Below are positions 43,606 through 53,404 of a stretch of 64,000 nt of DNA, in pieces. The notes below the pieces were generated by a model. That model ran no database searches. It was not told the DNA's origin and saw only the letters and a program-made list of their open reading frames with translations. This stretch comes from Paracoccus mutanolyticus (GTDB taxonomy: Bacteria > Pseudomonadota > Alphaproteobacteria > Rhodobacterales > Rhodobacteraceae), in assembly GCF_003285265.1 (NCBI RefSeq), contig NZ_CP030239.1, positions 3,132,131-3,196,130 of the forward strand. The letters run 5' to 3'. Position 1 is the first letter of the stretch; every line of letters begins with the position of its first letter. A program made the position numbers and the translations under genes.

Positions 43606-44470
43606 CAAGTCGCGCGGGCCCGGGTCGCGGGCGGCGCCGTTCAGCCAAGGCTCGGCCGTCTCGACGCCGTGATAGCTGCGCCGGACTCGACAGGCGGACG
43701 TTCAGCGCGCCCGCCATGGCCGCCTCGGGCCAGCCGGCATTGGGCGAACGGTGCCGGCCCGCGTCGCGCCAGACGATCCGCGCCGCCCGACCGCCCGCCG
43801 GGGCCGAGGCCAGAAGCAGCAGCAGCGCCGTTCCAGTTCCTTGATCCGGTCCTTCTCCGCACTCGTCAGCCCGCCGCGCTCGCCCGATCAGCAGGTGGCG
43901 CGGGCTGCGATGGCCGATCAGGGAAGCCAGCGTCGGCGATCGCCTTGTAGGCGGCGATCCCCGGCAGGCCCGCGACCGCCGCCCAGACAAGCGGCGCCAC
44001 CACGCCGTCCGAACTGTTCTCGGCCAGGCTTTCCAGCGCGGCGCGGGCGATGGGGGCGGGGCGCTCGGGCAGGTCGCGGCCGACGATCATCCCCGCGGCC
44101 GCGCGGGCCCCGGCCACGTCGCCTGCGGCCAGCGGACGCGCCACCGCCGCGACATGATCGTAAAGCGAGCGCGTCGCGACCAGCGGCCAGGCCAGCACGC
44201 CCAGGACCACCGGACCCAGCGGCCGCTCGATCAGGGCCGCCGTCAGCAGCAGCGCCGGCGCCACGGCCGTGGCCAGCACCACCGCGACCGCCAGCGCGCC
44301 GCGCAGGACGCGGTGCCCGCCCCGGTCCAGCGCCGGTCCAGCGCCGCGATCAGCCGGCCCAGCCAGGTCACGGGATGGCCGATGCGGCGAAACAGCGCCT
44401 CGGGCCAGCCGATCAGCGCATCCACAGCCAGCGCGACCAGCGCCACCGTAAGCGTCGCGGACGAGATCAT
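43606..44470 (-). CDS. cobD: Adenosylcobinamide-phosphate synthase CobD/CbiB, frameshifted
   Basis: Membrane enzyme attaching the aminopropanol arm in cobalamin synthesis. It starts [20 protein letters not shown] at 44470. The frame shifts near 44330, continues through [20 protein letters not shown] and GIAAYKAI, shifts near 43940, and ends with the conserved [18 protein letters not shown] around 43720. Between 43828 and 43875 the minus strand reads [15 protein letters not shown], more like an IS3 OrfA helix than CobD. The true 3' end runs into the IS21 fragment. Its start overlaps the cobC stop. Confidence 0.85.
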
Positions 44471-45003
44471 GGCGCGACGCGGTTGACCGCCTCGACCGCC
44501 CATCCCCCGGCCGACCGGCTCAGGATGGTCAGCGACAGCGGCGCGACGGCAAATGACAGCGCGGCGGGTCCCACGGCCAGCGCCAGCGCCGCCCGGACCG
44601 TGCCCGCATGGGCGACGATCCCGACGGTGCCCAGGATCTCGGCCAGCGCGGGCTGCACCCGGGCGGCCATGTCCAGAAAGCTTTCGCCCCCGGGCGGGCG
44701 GTGGCGCGCCAGATCGGCGGGCGAAAGGGGCCCCAGGTCGGGCAGGCCCTCCGTCTCCCAAGCGCCCAGGTCCTGCTCCCACAGGGCGGGCACGGCGCGC
44801 GCCTCCAGCCCCATCGCCTCGCAGGTCTGCCGGCAGCGCAGCGCGGGACTGGACAGCAGCGGCATCCCCCGCAACTGGCCAGCCAGCCAGCCCAGCGCGG
44901 CGCGGTCGCTGCAATCGGCCGGCACGTCGCGGCGCCCGGCCAGCCCCGGCCTGGCCAGCGGCGCGTGCCGCGCGATCAGCAGTCGGGCCTCTTCCATGTC
45001 CAT
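44467..45003 (-). CDS. cobC: Histidine phosphatase family protein, likely CobC
   Basis: 178 residues of the phosphoglycerate-mutase-like fold. The catalytic motif appears as LLIARHAP (ARH in place of RHG), with LLSSPALRCRQT and the second histidine in GIVAHAGTVRAAL. Overlap with cobD (ATGA) supports alpha-ribazole phosphatase in corrinoid synthesis; the sequence alone supports only the phosphatase family. Start 45003 or 44997. Confidence 0.78.
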   Translation of the reverse strand: MDMEEARLLIARHAPLARPGLAGRRDVPADCSDRAALGWLAGQLRGMPLLSSPALRCRQTCEAMGLEARAVPALWEQDLGAWETEGLPDLGPLSPADLARHRPPGGESFLDMAARVQPALAEILGTVGIVAHAGTVRAALALAVGPAALSFAVAPLSLTILSRSAGGWAVEAVNRVAP

Positions 45004-45132
45004 CCCCCGGGCTTGCGCGCCTGCATGGCCCGCCGCCGCGGCCCTGTCAACGCGCCGGCGGGACGCGCCACGGCAAAAGGGGCGCCCCTTGCGGGACGCC
45101 CCGTCCGGGTCGTGGTGGAAACCCGGACAGAC

Positions 45133-45744
45133 CTAGAACTTCATCACATAACTGATCCCGACGACGACGGGATCCACCTCGACCTTGCCGATGTTGGTGC
45201 CGTTCAGCAGCACGTCGGCGTCGATGTCGATCCAGCGCAGGTCCGCGCGTACCGCGGCGCGATCGTTGATCCACCAGTCGGCGCCCAGATGCGCGGCAAG
45301 CCCCCAGCTGTTCTTGACCCGCAGATCCGACCCCGCCAGCGGACCCCGGGCGTCCGCGTCGTAGAACCCGGTGAAGTTCACGCCGACGCCGACGAAGGGC
45401 TTGAACTGCTCGGTCGCGTCAAAGTGGTACTGCAGCGAGACGACGGGTGGCAGATGCTTGACCGTGCCGATCTCGGTCCCCTCCGAGCGGATCGAATGCT
45501 TGAAGGGCAGGGCGCCCAGCACCTCGATGCCCAGGTTGTCACGGATGAAATACTCGAATGTGACGCTGGGCCGGGTGCTGTCGCCGATGTCGGTCGGAAC
45601 GGTGCCGCCGGCCAGCGTGCCGTTGTCGGACTTGGGGTTCACATTGGCCAGCCCCAGGCCCAGCGTCCATTCGCCCTGCGATTGGGCCAGCGCGGGCGAG
45701 GCCAGCAGCGCCAGCGCGGCGACGGTCAGAAGATGGTGTTTCAT
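45133..45744 (-). CDS. ompW: OmpW family outer-membrane protein
   Basis: An eight-stranded beta-barrel porin. ATG 45744 follows GGGAAG and opens a signal peptide (MKHHLLTVAALALLASPALA). The mature part has GEWTLGLGLANVNPKSDNG, LPPVVSLQYHF, FKPFVGVGVNFTGFYD and the C-terminal aromatic (YVMKF) needed for barrel assembly. 203 residues, intact. An FNR-like box lies 59-72 bases upstream. Confidence 0.9.
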   Translation of the reverse strand: MKHHLLTVAALALLASPALAQSQGEWTLGLGLANVNPKSDNGTLAGGTVPTDIGDSTRPSVTFEYFIRDNLGIEVLGALPFKHSIRSEGTEIGTVKHLPPVVSLQYHFDATEQFKPFVGVGVNFTGFYDADARGPLAGSDLRVKNSWGLAAHLGADWWINDRAAVRADLRWIDIDADVLLNGTNIGKVEVDPVVVGISYVMKF

Positions 45745-45802
45745 GACTTCCCTCGTATCATTCTTGTGCCACGACCCAGACCGCTTTTGCCGCCCTTCCA
45801 CC

Positions 45803-45816
45803 TTGATCTGCGTCAA
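45803..45816 (-). promoter_or_regulatory. FNR/CRP-type box upstream of ompW
   Basis: TTGAT-CTGC-GTCAA differs from the FNR consensus TTGAT-N4-ATCAA in one base. Its centre is about 65 bases upstream of the ompW start, which fits activation from near -41. ompW is oxygen-regulated through FNR in enterobacteria; the extension to this organism is inference. Confidence 0.55.
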
Positions 45817-45903
45817 TAATCCCGCGCCGACCCGCGTACTGCGTCAATCTGGCGCAGCTTTACGCCGGGGCCGCGCCGTGAAAGGATGGGCTCCCGCCCC
45901 CAG

Positions 45904-45955
45904 TGCTTCTTTCTTGCCGAAATATCCCGCGGGGGTTCGGGGGCGCGAAGCCCCC
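45904..45955. repeat. Intergenic hairpin repeat, family B copy 2
   Basis: In inverted orientation relative to the 22-kb copy: GCTTCTTTCTTGCCGAAATA, then a GC-rich spacer and a 5-bp G/C stem with loop CGCGAAG. It lies between the divergent ompW and GST genes. Confidence 0.75.
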
Positions 45956-46018
45956 GATGCACCGCTGCCTTTGTCGACTGCCTGCGCACCTTGGCGCGGC
46001 GCACGACGCTGACACTCA

Positions 46019-46660
46019 TTGAAGCCCGCGCCGCTCTCGCGCAGCGACCGCGTCCTGTCGCGTGATCGGGAGTCTGCTGCCCCTACCGGCTCGAACTATC
46101 GCCTGACCGACGGCTCGACCCGGCGCCCGCCCTATGACGCGATCCATCCGGTCGGCCGCGCGCCCGCGCTGCGCGACGGCGACACCACGATCCACGAATC
46201 GGGCGCCATGACCGAATGGCTGTGCGAAACCCGCGCCCCCACCTGTGGCGCGCGCCGGGCGAGGCGGGGCGCCTGGGCTGGCTCGACTGGCTGCATTTCG
46301 GCGAAACCCTGTGCCAGCACGTGGCGAACCTGACCCAGCAGCACGTCTTCCTGCGCGAGCCCTCGCAGCGCTCGCCCCTGCTGATCCGGCTGGAGACGGC
46401 GCGCCTGTCGCGCGCCCTGGGCCTGGTCGAACGCACCGTGGCCGAGTCGGAATGGCTGCTCAGCGAGTTTTCGGGCGTGGATTGCCAGGTCGGCTATTCG
46501 GTCTGGAGCGCCGGGCCATCAGCGAGCTGTCAGCCCGCGCACCATCGCCGCCTATCGCGACACGTTCCGACTGCCCTGCTCAGCCTTTCAGCGCAGCCTG
46601 CCGGGACCCGAGGTGCGCGCGATCTATGACCGCGACTTCTACGACCCGCCCGAGGGTTGA
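46019..46660 (+). CDS. Glutathione S-transferase family protein, several frameshifts
   Basis: Recognised from NYRLTDGSTRRPPYDAIHPV and GRAPALRDGDTTIHESGAMT (thioredoxin-like domain), then GWLDWLHFGETLCQHVANLT, EWLLSEFSGVDCQVGYSVW and IYDRDFYDPPEG at the end, in three different frames. The first 30 residues are also abnormal: LSRSDRVL is followed by an unreadable stretch. The start is uncertain (TTG 46019 is only the beginning of the open frame). About 210 residues in all. Confidence 0.7.
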
Positions 46661-46785
46661 CGGACCAGGCTTGCATCCGACGCATGGCTGAACTTCGGAA
46701 AGCCCGCCTAGGCGACCGATGGTCGCATCTGATAGCGATAACCTGATTCCATCCCCCCAGATTCCCCCTGCCCGGAAGGTGACGC

Positions 46786-47979
46786 ATGCCGCCCCAGCCG
46801 AATCTCAGACTGGCCATCCTTGCCCTTGGCTTGGGCGCCTTTGCCATCGGCACCTCGGAATTCGCCGCCATGGGCCTGCTGCCCTGGTATGCGGCGGACC
46901 TCGGCATCACCGACCCGCAGGCGGGCCATGTCGTCAGCGCCTATGCGCTGGGGGTCGTGGTCGGCGCGCCGATCACCTCGATCCTCGGCGCCCGGCTGCC
47001 GCGCCGGCGCTATCTGGCGGCGCTGATCGCCGCCTACGGGCTGATCAACCTGCTGGCGGCGCTGCTGCCGGGCTATGGCACGCTGGTCGGCATGCGCTTC
47101 CTGGCCGGCCTGCCGCATGGCGGCTTTCTGGGCGTGGCGATGCTGTTCGCTGCCGACGCCCTGCCGCGCGAACAGCGGGCGCGGGGGGTCACGCAGGTCC
47201 TGCTGGGCCTGACCATCGCCAATATCGCCGGCGTGCCCCTGCTGCGCCCTGGGCCTGGCCTGGGCTGGCGCTGGGGCTTTGCCCTGCCGGGGGTGCTGGC
47301 GCTGATCTCGGCCGTGCTGATCCTGCGGCTCGCGCCCCGCGTCGGCGCCGACCCCCATGCCCGCCCCCTGGCCGAGCTGCGGGCGCTGCGGAACCCGGCC
47401 GTCATCCTGACGCTGCTGGTCGGCGCCATCGGCTTCGGCGGGCTCTTCGCGGTCTATTCCTACCTCTCCGCCGCCATGCTCGCGACCACCCAGCCGCCGG
47501 TCTGGGCGGTCGCGGTCATGCTGTCGGCCTTCGGCGTCGGCGGCACGCTGGGCAGCATCATGGCCGCGCGGCTGACGATCCGGCTGGGCACCTTCGGCGC
47601 AGCGCTGGTCCTGATGCTGTTCATGGCGCTGACCCAGGCGCTGGCCGCGGCCGCCATCGGGGACTGGGCGCTGATGATCGGCTCGGCCTTCCTGCTGGGG
47701 CTGGGCTCGGGCATGGTGGTGCCCTTGCAGACCCGGCTGATGGATGTCGCGGGCGACGCGCAAAGCATGGCCGCCGCCATGAACCACGCTGCCTTCAACG
47801 CCGCCAATGCGCTGGGTCCGCTGCTGGCCGGGATGGCGCTGACCGCCGGATGGGGCTGGCGCTCGCTGGGCTATGTCGGCGTAGCCCTGTCGGCGGCGGG
47901 CATCCTGGCCCTGGGCGCCGCCTGGTGGCAGTCGCGCGCCTCAGGGCAGGCGCTGGAGAATTGCGCGACGCGAGCCTGA
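46786..47979 (+). CDS. MFS transporter, DHA1/AraJ-like
   Basis: An intact 397-residue, 12-helix major facilitator. GTSEFAAMGLLPWYA in helix 1, GVVVGAPITSILGARLPRR (loop 2-3 signature) and MRFLAGLPHGGFLGVAML are typical of drug or sugar efflux members of the AraJ type. The substrate is unknown. The last 39 bases overlap the convergent DUF599 gene. Confidence 0.88.
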   Translation: MPPQPNLRLAILALGLGAFAIGTSEFAAMGLLPWYAADLGITDPQAGHVVSAYALGVVVGAPITSILGARLPRRRYLAALIAAYGLINLLAALLPGYGTLVGMRFLAGLPHGGFLGVAMLFAADALPREQRARGVTQVLLGLTIANIAGVPLLRPGPGLGWRWGFALPGVLALISAVLILRLAPRVGADPHARPLAELRALRNPAVILTLLVGAIGFGGLFAVYSYLSAAMLATTQPPVWAVAVMLSAFGVGGTLGSIMAARLTIRLGTFGAALVLMLFMALTQALAAAAIGDWALMIGSAFLLGLGSGMVVPLQTRLMDVAGDAQSMAAAMNHAAFNAANALGPLLAGMALTAGWGWRSLGYVGVALSAAGILALGAAWWQSRASGQALENCATRA

Positions 47980-48642
47980 CACGAACTCGCGCCGCAGCGT
48001 CACCGCAAGCACCGCCGTGGTCGAGGCCGCCAGCCACAGCGGCCCGGCCAGCCAGCCGATGGCCCCCAGCGCGAAATAGACGCAGCGCAGCCCCGAATTG
48101 AAGCTTTTTGCGGCGGTGATGTTGACCTCGGCCGCCTGGGCGGCGCGGGGCAGGGCATGCGGGTCCGTCACGTCGTTCGGGACCGCCCCCATCAGGATCG
48201 CGCAATAGCCGAACAGCCGGTGCGACCAGATGAAGCGCAGCAGCGCATTGGCGACAAAGAACAGCACCACCACGATCTTGATTTCCCACATCAGCACGGG
48301 AACGTGATCCAGGTCGAACTGCCGCGCGACGCCGGCCAACTGGTCGGTCTTGCCGATCAGCGCCAGCCCGCCGCCGATGGCAATCAGGCAGGCCGAGGCG
48401 AAGAACGCCGTCCCCTCGCGCAGCGTGGTCAGGATGTTGGCGTCAAAGATCCGGGGCGAGCGGGTGACGAACTGCCGCATCCATTCGCGGCGGTATTCCT
48501 TCATCAGGACCGAGACCGAGGGCCGGCCCCTGGGCGGATGCTCGACCAGCCAGCCCGAGCCGAGCCAGGCCAGGAAAAGCCACAGGACCGCCAGCACGTC
48601 GGCGGTGGTGAAGGGGCCGGGAATGACGCCGATGCTGTCCAT
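47941..48642 (-). CDS. DUF599 family membrane protein
   Basis: 233 residues. Four or five hydrophobic segments, the conserved cytoplasmic part YRREWMRQFVTRSPRIFDAN and the AAKSFNSGLRCVYFALGAI segment match DUF599. The function is unknown. Intact; its 3' end overlaps the MFS gene. Confidence 0.85.
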   Translation of the reverse strand: MDSIGVIPGPFTTADVLAVLWLFLAWLGSGWLVEHPPRGRPSVSVLMKEYRREWMRQFVTRSPRIFDANILTTLREGTAFFASACLIAIGGGLALIGKTDQLAGVARQFDLDHVPVLMWEIKIVVVLFFVANALLRFIWSHRLFGYCAILMGAVPNDVTDPHALPRAAQAAEVNITAAKSFNSGLRCVYFALGAIGWLAGPLWLAASTTAVLAVTLRREFVSGSRRAILQRLP

Positions 48643-48815
48643 GCCCCTTGTCTAGCCGCGGCCGCGGGCGGTTGCCAGCACCGCACGGGCGGGCTATCCA
48701 GATTGCAGCAGCTTGCACGCGGAGGAGGCACGATGGCAGCACCCCATGGAATGCGCGCCGCGCCCCGGAACCGCGCGGCAGCCTGTCCGGCCGTCCTGCG
48801 CAGGGGGGCGTTCTG

Positions 48816-50260
48816 ATGCAGATGCCCCAGCCCGATGCCGGCGTGATCGCCCGCCGCGACGCCATCACCGCGCGCCTGCGCCAGGCCGTTCCCGGCGCGG
48901 TGATCGACGACCCCGCCGAAACCCGGGCCTATGAATGCGACGCGCTCTCGGCCTATCGCTGCCCGCCGCTGGCGGTGGTCCTGCCCGCGACCACGGCCGA
49001 GGTCGCGGCCGTTCTGCGCATCTGCCACGAGGAACGCGTGCCGGTGGTGCCGCGCGGGGCAGGGACAAGCCTCGCCGGCGGCTCGATGCCGACGGCGGAT
49101 GCGGTCGTGGTCGGGCTCGCGCGCATGAATGCCGTGCTGGAAACCGACCTCGAAGACCGCTTCATTCGGGTGCAGGCGGGGCGCACGAATCTCTCCGTCT
49201 CGGGCGCGGTCGACGGGGCGGGGTTCTTCTATGCGCCCGACCCCTCCAGCCAGCTCGCCTGCGCCATCGGCGGCAACATCGGCATGAACTCGGGCGGGGC
49301 GCATTGCCTGAAATACGGCGTCACCACCAACAACCTGCTGGGCGTCACGCTGGTCACCATGCAGGGCGAGGTGGTCGAGCTGGGCGGCCCGATGGGCGAG
49401 GCGCCGGGCCTCGACCTCCTGGGCTCGTCTGCGGCTCGGAAGGCCAGCTCGGCATCGTGACCGAGGCCGTGCTGCGCATCCTGCCCAAGCCCGCCGGCGC
49501 GCGGCCGGTGCTGGTGGGCTTCGACGCCTCCGAAACCGCCGGGGCCTGCGTCGCCGCCATCATCCGCGCCGGCATCCTGCCCGTCGCCATCGAGTTCATG
49601 GACCGCCCCTGCATCCGCGCGACCGAGGCATTCGCCCACGCCGGCTATCCCGATTGCGAGGCGCTGCTGATCGTCGAGGTCGAGGGAACGCCCCCGGAAA
49701 TCGACGAACAGCTGCGCCTGATCCGCGACATCGCCGAAGGCTTCGATCCCGTCGAGTTCCGCGAAAGCCGGTCCGAGGACGAATCGCGCCGCATCTGGCT
49801 GGGCCGCAAGTCGGCCTTCGGCGCGATGGGCCAGATCAACGACTACATGTGCCTGGACGGGACGATCCCGGTTTCCACCCTGCCGCAGGTGCTGGGCGGC
49901 ATTGCCCGGCTCTCGGGCGAATACGGCCTGGACGTGGCGAACGTCTTTCACGCCGGCGACGGCAACATGCACCCGCTGATCCTCTACAACGCCAACACGC
50001 CAGGCGACCTCGAACGCTGCGAGGCGCTGGGAGCCGAGATCCTGAAGCTCTGCGTCGAGGTCGGCGGCTGCCTGACCGGCGAACACGGCGTCGGCGTCGA
50101 AAAGCGCGAGCTGATGACGACCCAGTTCAACGCCGGGGACATGGAGGCGCAGATGCGCGTCAAGGACGTGTTCGACCCGCACTGGCTGCTGAACGCGGCC
50201 AAGGTGTTCCCGCTGGCCGTCTCGGCCCCCCGGCGCGAGGCGATCCGCAATGCGGCCTGA
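48816..50260 (+). CDS. glcD: Glycolate oxidase FAD subunit GlcD, one frameshift
   Basis: FAD-binding subunit that oxidises glycolate to glyoxylate, which malate synthase G can then use. Motifs: VVPRGAGTSLAGGSMP and FYAPDPSSQLACAIGGNIG in the PCMH FAD domain, then GSEGQLGIVTEAVLRI, and in the FAD-oxidase C domain HAGDGNMHPLILYN and GGCLTGEHGVGVEKR. The frame shifts near 49430 at the expected LLxGSEGQLGI. First gene of glcDEF; its end overlaps glcE. Confidence 0.94.
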
Positions 50261-51312
50261 AACCGAGGCCGAACTGGCCGACCTGGTCCGCGCCGCCTGC
50301 GCGCCGCTCTCGCCCCTGGGCGGCGGCACCCGCCTGCGGCCGGGCGAAGGGGCGGGCACGCGGCTCGACCTCTCGGCGCTGTCGGGCGTGGTGCTTTACG
50401 AACCCGCCGCCCTGACCCTGGTGGTCCGGGCCGGAACGCCCCTGGCCGAGGTGCAGGCGGTGCTGGCCGAGGAACGCCAGATGCTGGCCTTCGAACCCGA
50501 TGCGCGCGACGGCTCGACCATCGGCGGGGTGGCCGCGGCCAATGCCTCGGGGCCGCGCCGGGTGCAGGCCGGGGCCTGCCGCGACGCCATGCTGGGCCTG
50601 CGCTTCGTCGACGGCACGGCCGAGATCGTCCGCAACGGCGGCCGGGTGATGAAGAACGTGACCGGCTATGACCTGGTCAAGCTGATGGCCGGGTCGCGCG
50701 GGCAACTGGGCGTGCTGACCGAGATCGCCTTCAAGACCGCGCCCATGCCGCCCTGCGCCCTGACGCTGGCGCTTCCCGACCTCGACGCGGCCGTGGCCGT
50801 GCCGGCGCTGACCGCCGCATTGACCGGGCCCTATGACATCTCGGGCGCGGCCTGGCGCCGGGGCAGGGCGCGCTGATCCGGCTGGAGGGGCTGGCCGGGT
50901 CCGTCGCGATCCGCCGCCAGGCGCTGGAACGGCGCCTGGCCCCCTTCGGCGCCGTGGCCGAGGGCGACCCGGCCTGTGGTCCCGCATGGTGCCGCGCGCG
51001 GCCCAGGGCGACCTGTGGCGCATCCTGTGCCGCCCGTCCGAGGCGCCGGCCCTGCTGGCCGCCCTGCCGCAACCCCTGGCGGTGGACTGGGGCGGCGCGC
51101 TGATCTGGGCCGCGCTTCCGGCGGGCCAGGCCCCGGTCCTGCCCGCCTGGTCCGGTCATGCCACCCGCGTGACCGGCTCCGCCCCCCTGACCCTGCCCGC
51201 GGCGAACCCGGTCGTCGCGCGGCTCAACGCCAGCCTCCGCGAGCGGTTCGATCCGCGCGGGATCCTTGCCAGCGACGGACCATGCAAACCCATTTTACAG
51301 ATGAGCAGCTAA
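50250..51312 (+). CDS. glcE: Glycolate oxidase subunit GlcE, frameshifted
   Basis: Second FAD-binding subunit. It starts at 50250 inside the end of glcD (MRPETEAELADLVRAACAPL). LSPLGGGTRLRPGE, DGSTIGGVAAANASGPRRVQ and GGRVMKNVTGYDLVKLMAGS are conserved. Frames shift near 50865 and 50975; the C-terminal RLNASLRERFDPRGIL is in a later frame. The natural stop near 51275, just before glcF, appears lost, so the frame reads on into glcF to 51312. Confidence 0.9.
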
Positions 51313-52676
51313 GGGATCCGCTGGTCGCACGGTCGAACAAGATCCTGCGTGCCTGCGTCCATTGCGGTTTCTGCACCGCGACCTCCCGACCCATCAGGCC
51401 TGGGCGACGAACTCGCAGCCCGCGCGGGCGATCTACCTGTCAAGGACAGCTGGAAAACGGCCGGGCGGCGGATGAAAAGACCGTCAAGCACCTGGACCGC
51501 TGCCTGTCCTGCCTGTCGTGCATGACGACCTGCCCCTCGGGCGTCGATTACATGCACCTGATCGACCATGCCCGCATCCATGTCGAACGCACCTATCGCC
51601 GCCCCTGGCGCGACCGCGCGCTGCGCTGGATGCTGGCGCGCGTGCTGCCCCATCAGGGCCGCTTCCGGCTGGCGCTGTGGGGGGCGCGAATCGCGCGGCC
51701 CTTCGCGCGGCTGATGCCCGACGCCCGGCTTCGGGCGATGCTGGACATGGCGCCCGCGCGCATCCCGCCCGCCAGCCCCAATGACCGCGGGCAGGTCCTT
51801 GCCCCGACCGGCCCGCGCCGGGCCCGGATCGCGCTGATGCCGGGCTGCGCGCAACGGGCGCTGAACACGGACATCAACGACGCGACCATCCGCCTGCTGC
51901 GCCGCGCAGGCTGCGAGGTCGTGATCCCCCGGAACTTCGGCTGCTGCGGCGCGCTGACCCACCACATGGGCCGCGAAGAGGACGCGCTCCACGCCGCCCG
52001 CGCCACGATCCGCGGCTTTCTGGACGCCGATGCCGATGCGCCGCTCGACGCCATCGTCATCAACACCTCGGGCTGCGGCACCACGATCAAGGATTACGGC
52101 AAGATCTTCGCGGGCGACCCGATGCAGGCCCAGGCCGAACGCGTGGCGCGCCTGGCCCGCGACGTGACCGAATTCCTCGAGGCGCATGGCCTGCCGCAGG
52201 CCCGCGACCCGGGCGCGCTCTCCGACGAGGAGCCGCATTTCCCCGACCGCGATCCCGCCGCCGCGCCCGCCGACGCCGCGGCCCCCGGCCTGCCGCACCT
52301 GACCCGGCGCGGCCAGGGCATGCGCGTCGCCTATCACTCCGCCTGTTCGCTGCAGCATGGGCAGCAGATCCGCTCCGCCCCCAAGACGCTGCTCGCGGCG
52401 GCGGGCTTCCAGGTCGTCGAACCGGAAAACCCGCATCTCTGCTGCGGCTCGGCCGGAACCTACAACCTGCTTCAGCCGGACCTGTCGGGCGAACTCAAGC
52501 GCCGCAAGGTCGCCACGCTCGAGGCGACCGGGCCGCAGGTGATCGCCGCGGGCAACATCGGCTGCATGATGCAGATCGGCTCGGGCACCGGGGTGCCGGT
52601 GGTCCATACGGCCGAACTGCTGGATTGGGCGACGGGCGGCCCGTGCCCACGCGCCCTGGCTTCGGCGGGACGCTGA
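51282..52676 (+). CDS. glcF: Glycolate oxidase iron-sulphur subunit GlcF
   Basis: Carries two 4Fe-4S clusters and two CCG domains that pass electrons onward. Starts MQTHFTDEQLRDPLVARSN. The first cluster motif begins CVHCGFCTAT, but its fourth cysteine and about 25 residues are scrambled by compensating indels (51385-51460). The second (CLSCLSCMTTCPSGVDYMHL) is intact, as are PRNFGCCGALTHHMG and PHLCCGSAGTYNLLQP. About 464 residues. A family A half-repeat follows the stop. Confidence 0.94.
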   Translation: MQTHFTDEQLRDPLVARSNKILRACVHCGFCTATSRPIRPGRRTRSPRGRSTCQGQLENGRAADEKTVKHLDRCLSCLSCMTTCPSGVDYMHLIDHARIHVERTYRRPWRDRALRWMLARVLPHQGRFRLALWGARIARPFARLMPDARLRAMLDMAPARIPPASPNDRGQVLAPTGPRRARIALMPGCAQRALNTDINDATIRLLRRAGCEVVIPRNFGCCGALTHHMGREEDALHAARATIRGFLDADADAPLDAIVINTSGCGTTIKDYGKIFAGDPMQAQAERVARLARDVTEFLEAHGLPQARDPGALSDEEPHFPDRDPAAAPADAAAPGLPHLTRRGQGMRVAYHSACSLQHGQQIRSAPKTLLAAAGFQVVEPENPHLCCGSAGTYNLLQPDLSGELKRRKVATLEATGPQVIAAGNIGCMMQIGSGTGVPVVHTAELLDWATGGPCPRALASAGR

Positions 52677-52685
52677 GCCTTCGGA

Positions 52686-52710
52686 CTTTCACTGTTTTCC
52701 AAATACTCAT
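52686..52710. repeat. Family A half-site
   Basis: ACTTTCACTGTTTTCCAAAT followed by ACTCA matches one arm of the family A palindrome; the other arm is absent. It lies 10 bases after the glcF stop. Confidence 0.65.
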
Positions 52711-52741
52711 GCGGCCCCGGCCACAGGCGGGGCGGCGGGAT

Positions 52742-52770
52742 CTTGACAGGCAGCGCCGCCATTCCCATCT
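52742..52770 (+). promoter_or_regulatory. Sigma-32-like promoter of hsp20
   Basis: CTTGAC, a 17-base spacer and CCATCT resemble the alphaproteobacterial RpoH promoter (CTTGAA/C then CCATNT). It lies 94 bases upstream of the small heat-shock gene, which such promoters control. Inferred from pattern only. Confidence 0.5.
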
Positions 52771-52863
52771 GGTTTTTCGTCGGAAGGCCCAAGGGCGCCG
52801 ACGACCTGCCCGCCCGCATCAATGGGGGGCAAGCCTTTGTATCGCTTGGAAGAGGATGCGAAC

Positions 52864-53310
52864 ATGCGTAATTTCGACCTGACCCCGCTCTACCGTGCCT
52901 CGATCGGCTTCGACCGCATGGCCGATGTGATGGACCGCGCGCTTTCCGCCGACGTGGCCAGCTACCCGCCCTACAACATCGAAAAGACCGGCGAGGATGC
53001 CTATCGCATCTCGATCGCCGTGGCCGGCTTCGGTGCCGAGGACCTGTCCGTCGAAGTCAAGGACGGCGCGGTGATCGTCTCGGGCAAGAAGACGGCCGAG
53101 GACGAGGGCCGGACCTTCCTGCACCGCGGCATCGCGACCCGCGCCTTCGAGCGCCGCTTCACCCTGGCCGATCACGTCCGCGTCCAAGGCGCGAGCCATG
53201 AGGACGGGATGCTGAACATCGACCTGGTGCGCGAGATCCCCGAGGCGCTGAAGCCCCGCCGGATCGAGATCGCCAAGCAGGTGAAGGCCGTCGTCGCGGC
53301 ACGCGGCGAC
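52864..53310 (+). CDS. Small heat-shock protein, Hsp20 family (3' end uncertain)
   Basis: IbpA-like holdase. It starts [20 protein letters not shown] at 52864 after GGAAGAGGA. The alpha-crystallin domain runs [20 protein letters not shown] to [20 protein letters not shown], with the [13 protein letters not shown] strand. The family ends soon after KPRRIEIA, so the true stop should be near 53290-53310. The frame instead stays open to 54222 across the opposite-strand recR gene, suggesting a missing base near the end. Confidence 0.85.
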
Positions 53311-53404
53311 GGGGTTCGCCATCGGCTGGGGCTCTGCCCCGGGGAGATCGCACGCAAATCTCGGAAGCGAAGCGGAAGAGTTTGCATAAGTGCGCCCTTG
53401 TCCT

